Shown here piece after piece: positions 34,265 to 47,779 of a DNA stretch of 64,000 nt. How positions within the stretch are numbered: position 1 is the first letter of the stretch; each line of letters starts with the position of its first letter. The notes beneath the pieces were generated by a model. The model worked only from the letters and a program-made list of their open reading frames with translations. It had not been told where the DNA came from and ran no database searches. Source of the DNA: Albula goreensis (Eukaryota; Chordata; Actinopteri; Albuliformes; Albulidae); assembly GCA_022829145.1 (NCBI GenBank), contig CM040758.1, positions 12,050,628 through 12,114,627 on the forward strand, given 5' to 3'. The position numbers and the translations under genes are program-made.

Positions 34265-36050
34265 CAGGCGGGGAGGTCAAGAGGTAAGACAGATGAAGGA
34301 AAGGGAATGAGCAAACATCTCTCGCTAACTAGTCCATATCAGGGCATAGTTCACACTGCTCTGGCTTAATAAGAGCTGGGTATGACTGCCATAAAACGTA
34401 TGTCAGCAAGAAAAGCATAACATGTCAGCATAAAAGCTAACAAGAGGCTGTTGCTGAAGAAGGTTGTTTTTTTTCCTTTTCCCCCCCTTTTTTTCATTGA
34501 ACTATGTAATCACCCCCCACTCCAGACAAGCTCAAGAGGACGTGACCGTGGAAGCGTCTCCTCAGCTTCACGTGCTGACTACCCTCCCCTCTGCACATGC
34601 TGCAGTGATCACATGGTGCCCGTGCAGCTGGAGGAACCTGGATTCGGCACATGCTCTTTTCACTAACCCGCAGGTGCCTGGTCGGCCCAGAGAGGTTTTT
34701 AGTGAGCGATTAAACTGATGTGTTTATAAAATCTACTGTATCTACAGTTTTAATCCTGTGAGGTTGAGCCAATCATTGCCAAGCTAGTGTAAACTTGTAC
34801 CTTTACTCCATGAGACACCCAAAGGCCAACATGTGGTTTAAAATAGATGAGTAAGTAAAAAAATGGGCAGGTGGATTGTCAAATTGAGTATTGTCAGATG
34901 GCACTATTAAGTTTCTCGTCCCTCTTCTTTCCAACAAGATGGTTTATTGGAGTCACAGATATCATGAAGAATGTGGCTTAAATCTGAGGTGGGATCTGTA
35001 TACTTCTGTTATCTCCTATTGTTCCCCTCCCCACCTCTGCTTTGTGAATAATCTGAAAAATAACAAGTTCAAACTGAGGCTAACGTGTGGTACCGCTGTG
35101 ACTGCACTCCCACTGGCAGAGCACCACCGCAGATTTACAACAGGAGCCAAATGTGAATTATTAAACAGGAGGACAGGAGGTGTGTTCTGCTTTGCACGCT
35201 TTGTGTGGGTCAAAATGTGAAGTGCACCCCACGAAATCTCAATTTGCGCCATTTGGACCATGGGAGGATGATTACGGAAAACTGCACCTGATGTCGTTCT
35301 CAGCTGTGCGTGGTTTTGCTGTAGGATTCTCGAGCGGTTAGGCAGGAGACACAAGTTATGAGGTTATTTTTTCACATTTTAACTAAAATAATGTTATACA
35401 ACATCTGATCAATATTTTGATATTTTGAACAAAATCTTGATTGCGATCTTCAATTCTTCTTTGAAGAAAGGTCATGATGAAAGCAACACATTAATATTTT
35501 GTATATTGAATTATTAAACATCCCAAACATGCTCTTGTAATAGAATTGGAGGCTATGGTTCACACAGATATAAGAGTATGTGTCAGAACACATCTCCACA
35601 TAGTGCTACAATATACATCATTGTGATAAGAATATATACACCTTGCTCTGATGTATTTTAACCATGTAAACCCCAGTTTTTATAAACTAATAATCATGTT
35701 GCTAACACTTTATTGACCAGTTATAAACTGATAGCACACAACAGTATTACTTAGCCTCTTATGTCCCTATCCATATGAACAGAAAAAAATTATGATCCTA
35801 AGGTAACAATATCTCACATAATGAACACCATTAACTGCAGTCATTAGTTTGCTATGTGTGATGCCCAAGCACTGGTTTTCCTACACTAAAGGGTTTGGAT
35901 GCTGACCTGATTTCTCTGCCTGTTTGTGTCTCCATCCAGATGTGCGATGGGTCTTACATAAGTCCCCCACAATCCCCCTGGGTGCTCTCTCTGTATGACA
36001 GGCACATGGTGATGGATGTCACCTAGTCCAGTCGATGCTGTGCTGCTAAT
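34265..36050. other. Spacer
   Basis: No gene is seen. A T/C-rich run lies at 34467-34495. The balanced segment at 34500-34700 and that at 35040-35340 have some CpGs but no strong motifs. 35360-35870 is A+T-rich. Confidence 0.45.
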
Positions 36051-39000
36051 ATTAGCCTGCCTCTACCCTCACTGGGAGACAGAATGTCAGCCAGGCTACT
36101 GAGGAGCAATATGTGAACCAGATCAGCACCACAGAGAATCTATCTTTAAAGAGGTATGCATAAACACAGAACAACACTGGCCAAATGGGTGATGTAATGT
36201 GTTCTATTTCACAGCAGAACAAATGACACGGAACCTGAACCAGGGGAGAGATGACCCACTTTTCGATACTCATGACCATCACATTACATAGCGGCTACTT
36301 AGAGATACCGGGTATGTGAAGCACTATAGGTGTAGGTCACCGTATGTAATCCATCCTACCATTTTTATAGTGAAGTCACTTAGAGCACAGCTTCTCTGGA
36401 CAAGACCCCGTTTAACAAGTAACATGATAAAATAATTAGCATGTTTCATTGAATAAACAACAGTAAAGTCAATCATATAGTATATAGTATGTATAATAAA
36501 TTATATATTACACTACTGCCATATGATATTTATGAATTAAAAGATGTCTCCAACTTACACAAACATTTACTGCATAGTGAGCAGTACCCATACAATATAC
36601 AGTAAAATGATATTTATTTACATTATTTTACAGCTAATACATTCCCTGTGCAATTATTTTATCACACCTTTGGCCAGTGCTGCTCTCAACTGAGAGTCAC
36701 CAAATACTGCAACAGGGCAATGTGTTCACTTCAGGGGGGATGATATTGTAAACAATACCAGGTGACAGTTGGGGCCTGTGTTCCTCTTGGGAAAGTCCTA
36801 TTGTGATTGGTCACAGGTTCTAGCTGTGCAGCAAGCTGCTCATTGTGGGAGTTGGCTGGCAGTCAAACCCATCCCTCATCACGGAGCTGAGGATTGGCAC
36901 CAACACAACAAATTATTCCTATATTGTCCAGCAAATGTTTTGGTTATATTTACATGACATAATGGCTTATAAACAAAGTACCTCCTGCTTGACATGACAG
37001 CCACTTGTGCCTCTCACCGTCTCATTTTGTATGATAGTGAATCTGATTCAGAGCACACCTACCGGTGTTTAGCAGGAAAATATCTTACCTTTTCGATAAG
37101 GGAGTGTACTTACTCTGTGCCTTTGTGTCTGTGTTTTCTTTTTGAAGTTCCTTCACAACATTGGGTTTGAATAACTTGAGTCATCCGATAGCCAAAGTTT
37201 AGCCGATTTTGACTTGGATGAAAAATATATGTCCTTCCCCGTTCCTTTGAATAGCAAATGGTTTCACATTCCTGTCTAGAGGGCCTTCTGAAATCAGATC
37301 TGGACTTAAATGGATTGTGAGATAATGACAAGGACTGTCAGAATAGGCTTGCCAAGGATGGATCTTAGCTGTAGCAAGATACAGATACAAAACAAAACAG
37401 GGTTGTGGCGAACATGTAACCTAAGAATAATAGATCAAAAGCATATAGAATGTACAGTACATGTCTGCTGTACACCTACACATATATCTCTATTGTGGTA
37501 TCCAGTCAAAATATTACTTTAACCATATGCTAAGCTTTGCCCCAATCTCATGTAATGAACACCTCATAGATTACATTCGTGCAGTTTTTGAAAGATGTGA
37601 ATGATGCTTATTTTTTATGTGTATTACATGCAAAATGCAGTCACCACAAAACAACATAGATGGCGAAAAAGTCAGAGAAGTGACTTTAACATTAACAGTT
37701 CATTATCATGTCTTTGTAGCATGGGTCCCAGCAGCCTATATGAAAAATAGCTTATTTCCATAAAGGGAATTTACATTTTGCTTTTGGTTGCATGGTAGTT
37801 GAAGAAAACCACATGACAGAGGAAAATCTGTATATGGTTTGACTGTGGTGGTACTAGAAATAACCCTGATCTATACAAGCTACAATCTAACTAAGCAAAC
37901 AAGATTCTAACTGTGACCAAATGTTTTGCTATCAGGTAAGATATGTGACAGCAGTCTCCAGTTTTGGGGCTTTTTTGTGTCTTGTTTTATTTTGAAATAC
38001 AGGAGAAAATGCATTAAGTGGAAGAGACAGCTTAACTGGAAGTGGCAGTGTTGTACTCTGTTTTTGTTTAGAAAAAAAAGCAATAAAGAAGATAATTGGA
38101 GGTAGGAAAGCCAGTCATGTGAAGGAGAATAAAGGGCCCATGGCTATATCAGGCAGAGTGGAGAAGATAATATGGAAGGACAGCAGGGTAATGAAACCAA
38201 CCTATAGCCACTTGTGTCGAATTTCCCTCACTTTCTCAAAGACAGTCATGCACCTTATGTTAGTCTGCAGTTAAAGGGAATTATGATGTCCAAAAACAAT
38301 AATAATAATGAAAAACTTCCCAGCATGCTATGTTATATGGTTTTTTATGTCTCTGCCCCTGACATACAGCAATATAATATGATCCCTATTTCATTTTTAT
38401 TTTGTCTTGTGGAAAATCAAGGGGAAGGTGCACTTCCCTTAAGCAGCTGTGGGATGATGTGAGGAAAGGGACCTCCAATCCTCCCTGCTATGCTTTTCCA
38501 GTGCAGCGTGGACTAGACTCATCTACCCCAGAATCTGAATCTACATTTAAAAAAACCTATGCAATCAACTGCATTTTAATCACGTGTTAGTGACCTGACA
38601 AATTCATGGGAACACAATGTCTCTGTAACTCCCCACAACATAAAAATGTCATGGTTTTGTATAAGTCAATTATGATTGTGAACATTGTGGCTGGATAGTT
38701 GTGGTATGGGGGCAGTAAGAGAGAAAACACTGTAAAAACAATGCAAAAATGTTATTTACCACAATGTAGCTGTGAAATTTGAAGAAGCGCCTTTAAATTT
38801 CTGTGTCCAATGGGTTAAAAATATGTTTTGGAACACCATAAACACCTGTTGATCCATCAAATAGAGATCTGCATACAAATGGCAAACAGCAATGTGAAGT
38901 ATTTCACACTTTCTCCTCTCTGTTGAGAGATGTTTCTGCAGGGCCACCTTGTTTTCAGGCAAGGCCCCTCAGAGATGCCATGCAGACAAGTGTTACTGAC

Positions 39001-39210
39001 AAACATGCTAATGGAAGTGTCACGCAAGACCGAATTTCTTCATTTAAGATGGTCAGAGTTAGGTTAGATTTAGATTTATGTAGGTCATGTTCTCACCACT
39101 CTTAGAAAAGAAGAGCTAAGTCAAGTTAAATTAATTTAGAGGGTTAAGTGTGTGACTGTTTTTGTTTGTTCTTTCACATGGCCCCATTCGCAGAGGGCTG
39201 TTTTTATCTC
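36050..39210. other. AT-rich spacer
   Basis: No gene or recognised repeat. 36420-36660 and 37500-38100 are especially A+T-rich. Short open frames are unremarkable. Confidence 0.5.
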
Positions 39211-39220
39211 TTCTATTCTC

Positions 39221-39470
39221 AAAAAAAAAAAAAAAAAAAAAAATGCAAACAATCCTGTGTCAGTGCTTGTTAGCAGCAGACCGCTGCTCCTGTCATCAGA
39301 ACACAGGTCCAATAATAAACGTAGCTGCCGATGGTTCCTGTCAGACCTTTAGAGCGCTGTGTGGTGCTACGTTTGGAACTCTGCCAGACTGGTGCAACTT
39401 CAGCCGCTACCTGTTTAGCCATACGATAAGGTGACACGATCTTTGGACGTCCCCAAAAGGGCATATCATC
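39221..39470. other. A23 run followed by unidentified GC-richer block
   Basis: A poly-A run of 23 (39221-39243) abuts about 225 bp of distinctly GC-richer sequence with CpGs (39283, 39320, 39352, 39370, 39404, 39423, 39438). The minus strand of that block is open for about 64 codons but matches no family I know. It could be the tail of a + strand retrotransposed sequence upstream plus unrelated DNA, or a regulatory element. I cannot decide. Confidence 0.3.
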
Positions 39471-39479
39471 ATTGTCATT

Positions 39480-42400
39480 AAAAAAAGAAAAAATTCCTCA
39501 GGAATTTAGAAAAAATGGTAAAAATGGTGTGTTAATTAATCTTGTTGTTTATACCTGTTAAACACTAGCAATACCCAATTGATGAGGCAAGCTTGGATTT
39601 ATGTAAGGAAACTGAAAAACAGGTTTTGTTTTGTTTTTGACGATATGCAAAAGCAGCTCCTACTGTGTTTGTACACTGAGGTGCCCATATTCCTGGCCTG
39701 GTAATTCATTTGAAATGAGAGGCAGGTGGCTGGATGGGTTGTACACCATAAAAATAAGCTCCTGACATATTTATTCAAAAGTTGTTTAATGAAACGCATT
39801 ACTGCAACACGGCTGATTAAATCAGAGGGATCCATACATATGCATGAACTGGCTAAATAGCATTTCCTGACGCAGTTCTACCAAGCAGGCACATTTGGAA
39901 AATTTTCTGCAGTCTGTGATTTTAATGGCATTTGACAGGAGGAGCAAAGTAAAAAGCCAGCAGTGGCTCTGTGAATCCTCCAGCACACTGACAGATCCAG
40001 ACTCAGTTTTACACTTTCATACAGTTTAGTCAAACGGTACTTTTTCCTGTCCTACATTACATGAGTCCAATAGAGGCTAAAATTCAGCAAAAATCATAAT
40101 GCAACGCCTCAATGGATTTCTCAAATTTAAGGACAAAGCTCATTGCACATTGTAGGAAAATGGGTATGGTCACTCAGATAGGGCAGTTTTTACATAGTAT
40201 AGGAGCTCTGTTAAAATTCATTGAGGGTTTTGTGTATGCGCGTTATCAGCTGGCAATAAATTAAATTAGTACCTTACTGTCTAAAACTTTGCACAAATGA
40301 AATTCTTGCAGGAAACTGGGACAGCATACAGTGAGTCATGTAGGTAGGGCTCAATATCATAAAGATAATAACTGGCTTGCTCTAATGCTCAAACAGTTTA
40401 TGTGTGTAATAGAGGGAGACTTATGGTATATTGGTTTCCAAGTCTTTGTGCACTTGGCTTGGAGCAAATCACATGATCGGGATGTGGTTTGTATTTGTGG
40501 CCAGGATGATCCCCTCATATTATTTCAATGTACTTATTATTGTAGGGCATACAAAACCAAATGTTCAGCACAACTATGTGTGTCCTCTTGGACTTGAAAG
40601 TTTGCCATACCTACCACAGGAGTTTGAACCAAGTTGTTTATCACGAGAATATGGGCTAAATATTATTTATTTAAAATGCTAGCATACATTACTCCTGGAT
40701 GCATGCACAAACAATCTCACACAGAAAGAGATTGACAGACAGACAGACAGACACGTGCGCACACAGACAGACTGAAACATGTGTGCACACATATGCCAGC
40801 ATCATTTATCGGTATCATATTACTTGTGATCATCTTTCATTAAAAAAGCCTATGTAATTAATATTGCTATAAAATGGCCCTCTTCACCGCCCTGCCCTTA
40901 AAAAATTTTAATGAAAACATTTCTCTTGTTGCACAAGGGTTTCCAGTGTCATTTCAGAATCTGTCACCAGGAGTTGACATCATATTAGCAGACATCTGCT
41001 AGTTTTTCTGCAAAAAAACATGTCTGTACTTTATGGTCCCCGCTGCTTTCAATGCGTTTTCTTTTTTCATAAAATGGAAATTTCCATCCATTTTTTTCAT
41101 TCTTTTGCTCTTTCTCTCTCTCTCTTGGATTACTGGATATCTTAAAATTACTCCAATTTTTTTTCTGCACTGAAACTCATTGGCTCAGATTTCATGAGAA
41201 TTATCATACAGGGCTGGTTTGCTTTCATCATTTCAAAAAATATGTTTAGTAATATGAATGCAAGCAGAGAAATCTGTACAAAATATGAGTTGATTACATG
41301 ATCACAGATGCCATTTTCAACTGAAATGAGTTTCAGCTATAGGGTGAAACAGTATTCATCCAAAGTATATAGTTTCTTACATATTTCAGCCAAAGCCTCC
41401 TTATGTCTTTGTATTTTTGAAGCTTTCAGAGCACCTGCTTAGCTTGTTTTATTTCTGGTTCAAGCCTAAACAAGATCTCACACAAGACTTTTTGGAAGGA
41501 AAAGAACTGAGCTTTTCTCATCAAATTTCCTAAATGTCAAACCATGTTTGAAGGTCACACATACTATAAATCTCTTTAAAAGGTATTTGCCTAGTACAAT
41601 TACACTGACAAGCTGCTGTGAATAAGTCATGTTAAATTCTAATGGAGTGCAACTGTGCCTTCAAGCTGAGGCAAGATGGACCAAAGAAAGAACAGTAATG
41701 GAAAGGACTGGAAAACTTGAAAATTGGGACAGAATAATGAAATAGTAAAATGTCATCTTACAGTCTTACTTGGCATAATATTGAAGGGCAAAAGTTGCTG
41801 TATTCTTACAGTCATTGTTTTATTTGTGTATTTATTTTTACTTTTGGTTTGAGTTACCTCTGTAACCCCTGGAAGCAATGGCACTATCTGAGGACACCTG
41901 TGTGACAGGCAGTCGCTCCATAGCGAGATCTCCCTTTCCCATGACAGACATCATTTGACTCAACTAAGTACAAAAGGAACTGGTCCCTTACTAAAATATT
42001 GCCTGTCAGTGTCTTTGAGAGGAGACATTTTGCAAAAGAGCCAAATAATTAATCGTACCCATTTATTAAAAAAAGGAAAAAAATTAAGTTGTGCCAGGGA
42101 GTCGGAGGCCAAAGGGCAGTAACATTTTTTAGATAGTGTCATGCAATCTGATTCTAGGTACTTTTACCAAACATTATGGGCTGAATCCAGACCCAAGTGA
42201 TTCACCACTTAAATGCATTTAACGTGAAAGTTTATCACTCTTGTTATGGTAGGTTTGTATGGAAAATGTACATGGACAGTGTGTGGCACAGGTCTGGATT
42301 CAGTCCCATGCTGTTACTCAATAGGTATTCTAACTCCATTTGGAGCCCCACCTACAACAACGTCATGATTCTACAGAGGAAGTAATTCAATCCTCAGTAG

Positions 42401-42810
42401 CTGGGTGGGATTATTTCATATCAGCGTATCAATATGGTCAGGCTCATAGTATTGTGAGACACGATACTATAAAGCTGAAACGCTAGGCTAATATCCTAAT
42501 TGTAGACATATATAATGAGTTTTGCCACTATCCCCTTCATTTTAGCTTAGAGAGGTGCCCGTTTGTATTTTCTTTCTAATGTAATATATCATAAGACATG
42601 GCAGCCGCAGTGACAGGAAGTAAAAATAAACAAATAAATAAATCATGCATACCAAAAGAAACTGATGGTATTGTGGAAAATCTTGATTAATTAAGATTCC
42701 CCTGAGACAACCTCACAGTTTGTTAAAGAGGTGCAAACACACACATGCACACACACATACACACAAACAAGGAGATTGCAAATCTCAAGGGACTTCCTGA
42801 TTAAATGAAG
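39480..42810. other. AT-rich spacer
   Basis: No gene is seen. There is a short (GACA)n at 40734-40752, a CT-rich run near 41109-41125, and an AAATAAAC-type run near 42629-42645. Open frames at 40331-40680 in two + frames are equally long and show no family similarity. Confidence 0.5.
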
Positions 42811-42820
42811 TTTTGGTTTT

Positions 42821-43034
42821 GTGTGTTTGTGTGAGTGTGCGTGAGTGAGTGAGTGAGTGAGTGAGTGAATGTGTGTGTGTGTTTGAGTGTGTGTGTGTGT
42901 GTGTGTGTTTGTGTGAGTGTGTGTGAGTGAGTGTGCATGAGTGAGTGAATATGTGTGTGTGTATGTGTTTGTGAGTGTGTGTGTTTGTGTGAGTGTGCGT
43001 GAGTGAGTGAGTGAGTGAGTGAGTGAGTGAGTGA

Positions 43035-43102
<68 letters not shown>
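42821..43102 (+). repeat. Higher-order GT/GTGA compound array
   Basis: (GTGA)7 at 42841-42868, (GTGA)9 at 42999-43034, and a terminal (TG)33 at about 43036-43101 are embedded in GT-rich sequence. Three related super-units begin with TTTGTGTGAGTGTG at 42826, 42908 and 42984, giving periods of 82 and 76 bp. The array has thus been duplicated as a whole besides expanding unit by unit. Minus-strand frames give Thr-His/Leu-Thr repeats only. Confidence 0.95.
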
Positions 43103-43107
<5 letters not shown>

Positions 43108-43259
43108 AAATGGATATGAAAGTATCTGGAGGCAGTGTTGTTGAGATCAACATGTTTAACCCCAGCAGGGTGCAGTCTCTGATGTCTAAGGGGCCATGTT
43201 TGATTCTGGCTGCTGAAGTGTGAAATCTGTTGATCTTCCATGCCCATAAGGCTTGAGCA

Positions 43260-43620
43260 TTATATAATCCCCACCCCCCTTTAAACAGCATGCAGGCTGA
43301 TGTTTTTCTGGCCGATTTGTTCAGCGCATTGTCGGAATCCTTGGCAGGCTAATCCTGGGGAATTGCCCATTCATCAATTTACTTTCTGCCGCCGAGACAG
43401 TGGCCATTAAAGGGTCCCTAGGAGACTGCCTGGAGTGTTCTGGAATGCCCTGCTTTTGTCGTGAGTGTTGGGAGATTGAAGGGGAGCTGCAGATGCTGTC
43501 TTTTTTATCACTCCCTTGCGTGGAATTAGGTCGGGATTAATATGAATTATAGTATTTCCTTTGCTCGGCTGGTAATTACGTTTGAGGGGACTTCAAGCAA
43601 GACTAAGGTTATGGATAATC
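43260..43620. promoter_or_regulatory. Candidate enhancer with OTX/PITX-type sites
   Basis: TAATCC (43350-43355) and GGATTA (43534-43539) are K50-homeodomain (OTX/PITX/GSC) cores, and TAATTA is at 43573-43578. The block is GC-balanced, has CpGs (43325, 43334, 43389-43394, 43519, 43533, 43566) and lies directly beside the GT array. A regulatory element is a reasonable inference. Confidence 0.43.
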
Positions 43621-43629
43621 CTGAAGAAA

Positions 43630-43668
43630 AGACACACACGCACGCACGCACGCACGCACACACACACA
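43630..43668 (+). repeat. (AC)n/(ACGC)n short array
   Basis: CACACACG followed by repeated GCAC units (about 43638-43658) and a CA run. Confidence 0.9.
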
Positions 43669-43669
43669 G

Positions 43670-44440
43670 AATTGTTGAGCAGCATACTTTGACACTGTAT
43701 TGTTCCGGAGAACTTTATCAGCTCTGTGAATTATGTATCTGGAGAAGCTGGATTAAAGCAATTAAGACTACTGTCAATCCAGACTCAATTCAATTACATT
43801 TTGCCTGTATGTTTTAATTAAACTCTCAACAGTAATAATAAAATCAACAGGAGAGCTTGCAGTGTGTGAGAAACAGAGAGTCATGAAAGGGGTTTTATGA
43901 TAGTTTTAAGAAGATTAAGAAAAGTAAAATTTAATAACAACAGAACAGAATAGTGGATTTATCCATTTAACACTGCAACAGTCATGCCATCATTCTGCAT
44001 GGTTCTCTCCTTTTAATTTTTCAGTTCATGAGAGCATCAAACACATGTACTTTGTAATCCCCATCTTTTCATAATTACAGCTATGAATTAGCTGCAATTG
44101 CTAAAGGAGTTACAATGCTGTTGAACCAGAATGTAATGTCTTGCTGTCAGATTATGATACAAGTCAAAGAAGAAAGACACTTGCACGTATTCCTCTTCAG
44201 TACAGCCTCAAAATATTCTGCCCATTGGTTCATATGTATTAACTTGAGGGGTCAGAGAATAAATAATGTATCTCCATTTTTTAAAGAAAGCTTAAATGGG
44301 TACTTTCAAGGCTTCATGGTTCTGATATAAGACTGATATAAAAAATCTGCTCAAATATGTTTGTCCTCATTAAAAGGTTGTCTTTTTGGAGAAAAGAAAT
44401 GCATCTGTGTAATCACTACAAGGAGTTTTGCATGCCTTCC
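43670..44440. other. AT-rich spacer
   Basis: Nothing recognisable. Confidence 0.5.
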
Positions 44441-44449
44441 CCAGTGCTT

Positions 44450-44890
44450 TATGTGAGTATTGTCTTGAACAGATCAGGTACCAGAGCCAGACTGCCGTCC
44501 CTCCATTCCTCCTTCCCAGCCCGTTCTCTGTGGAGGGATGGAGGAGCTCTGCTTTTGCCCCCCACGGGCACAGCGGATGGTTTTACGTTACAGCGGTGAG
44601 ATCAGCCTCTCACCGACTTCATGCATGAGATACCATGCTGGGCTCCGCTTCCATTCCGTTGTCAAAACAAACCCGAAATCCGAGGACTTCCATGGATGTT
44701 CGCCCACATCTGCGAGACCGTTGGTGCTTGCCCAGATGTGCTGGATGGTGCCTCAGGTTTGTGACCAGGAGAGCTCTACTACTGAAAGCATCCAGGCTGT
44801 CCCCACAATGTCAGGTGCGCCATGTCTCCGCTGAGATGACTCAATGGACTGTCCTGGATATCGGGTTCCTCAAAGGGTGAACTCGATTCA
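44450..44890. other. Unidentified GC-rich block
   Basis: This segment is clearly GC-richer than its flanks, with about a dozen CpGs, and all three + frames stay open for 65-98 codons. Overlapping openness in several frames is what GC-rich sequence gives by chance, and none of the translations resembles a known family. It might be an old transposon fragment, a lncRNA exon or a regulatory island. Confidence 0.3.
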
Positions 44891-44899
44891 CAAAAGATG

Positions 44900-47130
44900 T
44901 TCTTCAGGGAGATTCTTGAGGGCTTCAGTTGCATGCGGGTGAGACGTGTTGACAATGGGCGCACTCTGAGCTCATGAGGGCAGTCATTTACCTGTGGCCA
45001 GCAATATTCTCTTTCACAATGACGTCTGGGTGCAAGCCAAATAATGTTGGCTAAAGAGAAGCCTAACATGTTTTTTTTGTCATTTGTCATTTTCACATTT
45101 TTGCATATTACCCAGCAATTCCAGGAAAGCAAGTACATTTGTCTAAGCTACCAAGTCCCATCATTGTAAGAAGAGTAAAGCCCACTGTTATTGTACTTAC
45201 CTCATTCTCACCTGTGTCATCTGGTCTCTTTTTGCAGGGCAATGAGCCCAGATTTCCACTGCGGCCACTGCTGTCAACCAAGCACAAATCCTCCTACTAG
45301 ACCACAAGCCGCAGTTATACAACAGTGAAAATGTGCTCACAAAAATCCTTTTAAGGTGTAGAGATTAATTCAAATCTTCAGTTTAGAATGATTTCTTCCA
45401 AATAAGTGTGTGGAGTTTTGTTCATCTGTTCAAGGTAGAGGAAGGCAGGTTGAAAGAAATGCAACAACTGGCAGAGAGAGACTATTCAAAGAACAAAGTG
45501 TTGAGCTGTGAAACCAAGCAAGTTTTAGTGTCTAATGTCAGCCATTTTAAGATAATCGTGTACATCTTATGACGTACTTTTGAGGGCTTAATGAGAATTA
45601 TGATCATTGAATTTTAATAGATGAGTTTAACTCAGTTTCAAGTGATATTTTGAATAATTTCACACATGACATATTATGTAACATATAAGCTGTATCAGTC
45701 ATTTTTCAGATATAATACAGCCTTTCCAAAATCACTATAAATAAAATAAAACCCTGCATGTTAGAATTTTGGGATATAGAAATCCCCTTACTTCAAGTTG
45801 CATTATTCCTTGTAATATGCAAGTTATATAAGAAGAAAAGGCATCGAGTGTCAATCCCATAATGCTTAGTGAAATAGTGATGTCATGTTAAGGATGAGGT
45901 GATGTTCAAATTATGAATTTCTGATGAGAGGGAATTTAAGTTAATGTGTGCTTTAAATGAAGTACATCAACTAACAACACAAATAATGGTTAAACGTGTT
46001 ATAATACAGCAAGCTTACAAATAGCAAAACATATTGTGTTTGAGGGAAACTTGAAGCCTTTGTATTTTATTTTAGTGACATTTAATTTATCATCGTCTCG
46101 TGACTGATCTGTGACATGTGGATTCCGTGAGACTCCCCCAATCACTGCAGCCTTGACTCTCTTATATAATCCCTATTAAGATGTATTTATATGACAGTAA
46201 TGACTATAATTTATTTAACAGGTCTGTCATCACCAAAGCTTTTTGGTACAAAGGCTTAAAGGGGATATAGTAATCCTGAACTTGTTCACCAGGAGAAGGA
46301 GCTTTCTGGTGAACTCTCGGGCTGAAAGCCTTGGTCAGTCCAAACAGGTGGCTTTGACGGAAGGGCAGGAATGTAACCTTGGTTTCAATGGGAAGGCTTT
46401 GAAATCCCCTCAACTGGAAAATGCACCAGCTTTTCACACGCTGTGAAACTCCTGGGTGAGAGGCCCGCAACAACCCGCCGGATCGAATTCCCCCCTTTCA
46501 CCATTGGTTGGAAGCACTGAGAGTTAAGGCTAATGCCACCTTACACTGCTTTGGACATTTTCTTCATTAAATCCACCTGTAAATGTGACTGAACCAACAA
46601 CAACAATAACAAAACAAACAATCAATGGCACACAGCCCAATCATTTGCTGTGTGAGATATAGCTAAACTCTGATTGGTGCTAGCTCTCCTACATGACTGT
46701 GTAGCCTATAGGGTGCGATGTGTCAAATGGATCACATGCATAGGGAGATGTACCAGAGGATCTACACATACTTCAGCTGCACTGTAGCTTGAGTAAGTGC
46801 ACTCAAGAGGCACAATTAATGCATTCCAAATCAGGGAAGGGGAATAATGTGGGTTCTTGTTGTGTCAAACTCGTATCAGTAATCTCTGTGTGAACGTACC
46901 TTCAGGGGTGATATACTGAGGCAATTTAATGTTTTTGGTGAATGAGCTGAAGCTCTTTGGGAGTTTTGAGCTTTGTTGCTGCAGTAATTGATTTATTAGA
47001 GACACAGGAACCTGCTCTGCTAGTCTGGGATCTAGGGAACAGTCCCTATTTTCTACAGTTTCAAGTTACTGCTGTGACATTTAGTTCCATATGAATGGCC
47101 TTATAAATGTCTGCCTCAGATTGAGTCTAA
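44900..47130. other. Spacer
   Basis: No gene is seen. 45550-46100 is A+T-rich. The part at 46440-46560 is slightly more balanced. Confidence 0.45.
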
Positions 47131-47139
47131 CAGCAGTTT

Positions 47140-47770
47140 CTCTCCGCCTTCGATGACAGTAAAATTTAAGCGGGCGTTCCATTTTTCTCATAGACTTTTT
47201 TCTTATTTAATGAAAGCCGAAGTAATAGAGTTGTGTAAAGATGTGAAAAACCTACCTTTTAAAAGGTATTATTCAATGCTAAAGCCAAAATGTACTACGA
47301 GTGAAAGTTTCATCTACAGTCTTTAGGTTTTATTTCATGATGTAAAATGACTCAGTGAAAAAGCAATCAGAGTCATCAAGCTAATGTATGTGCAGTTTGG
47401 CATTTACAGAGTAGAGTTCACCATTGCGTTATTGAGAGTACTGTGGCTGCATGTATTACTTCAAAGTCATATAATAATGATACAGTGTTAAATCCCAGCT
47501 GTAATTATCTTGTATTATGTTTTATTTTCACATGGAGCATGTTTAAACACAGGAGAGATGGAGTCATTATGTTTTATAAAAGACAAGGCCGTATTACATC
47601 TGAGCAAACTGAGACATTGTTTGTATCAACAAGAAAAGTGTAAGGTAAAAAAATAAACAAACCAAAAAAACAAATCCATTCAACTGAAGTATCATGGGTC
47701 TTTAGACAGTAAACACATTTCTGCTCAAAAACAGGCTGAATCTCCATCACGCTTCTGAACACTCCAGCAG
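47140..47770. other. Spacer with a short balanced segment
   Basis: 'AGCGGGCGTTCC' near 47169 and the surrounding 80 bp (47140-47225) are CpG-containing and non-repetitive, but too short to call. The rest is A+T-rich. Confidence 0.4.
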
Positions 47771-47779
47771 CGATCAGGC

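Noticed and set aside
42785..43291. Minus-strand open frame of about 168 codons
   Set aside because: It runs through the GT/GTGA array and yields only low-complexity Thr/His/Leu/Ser repeats.
45185..45205. Consensus-like splice donor on the minus strand (GAG then GTAAGTACA) and an acceptor-like TTTTTGCAG on the plus strand at about 45228-45237
   Set aside because: No plausible exon with a matching partner site or coding content accompanies either. Such matches are common by chance.
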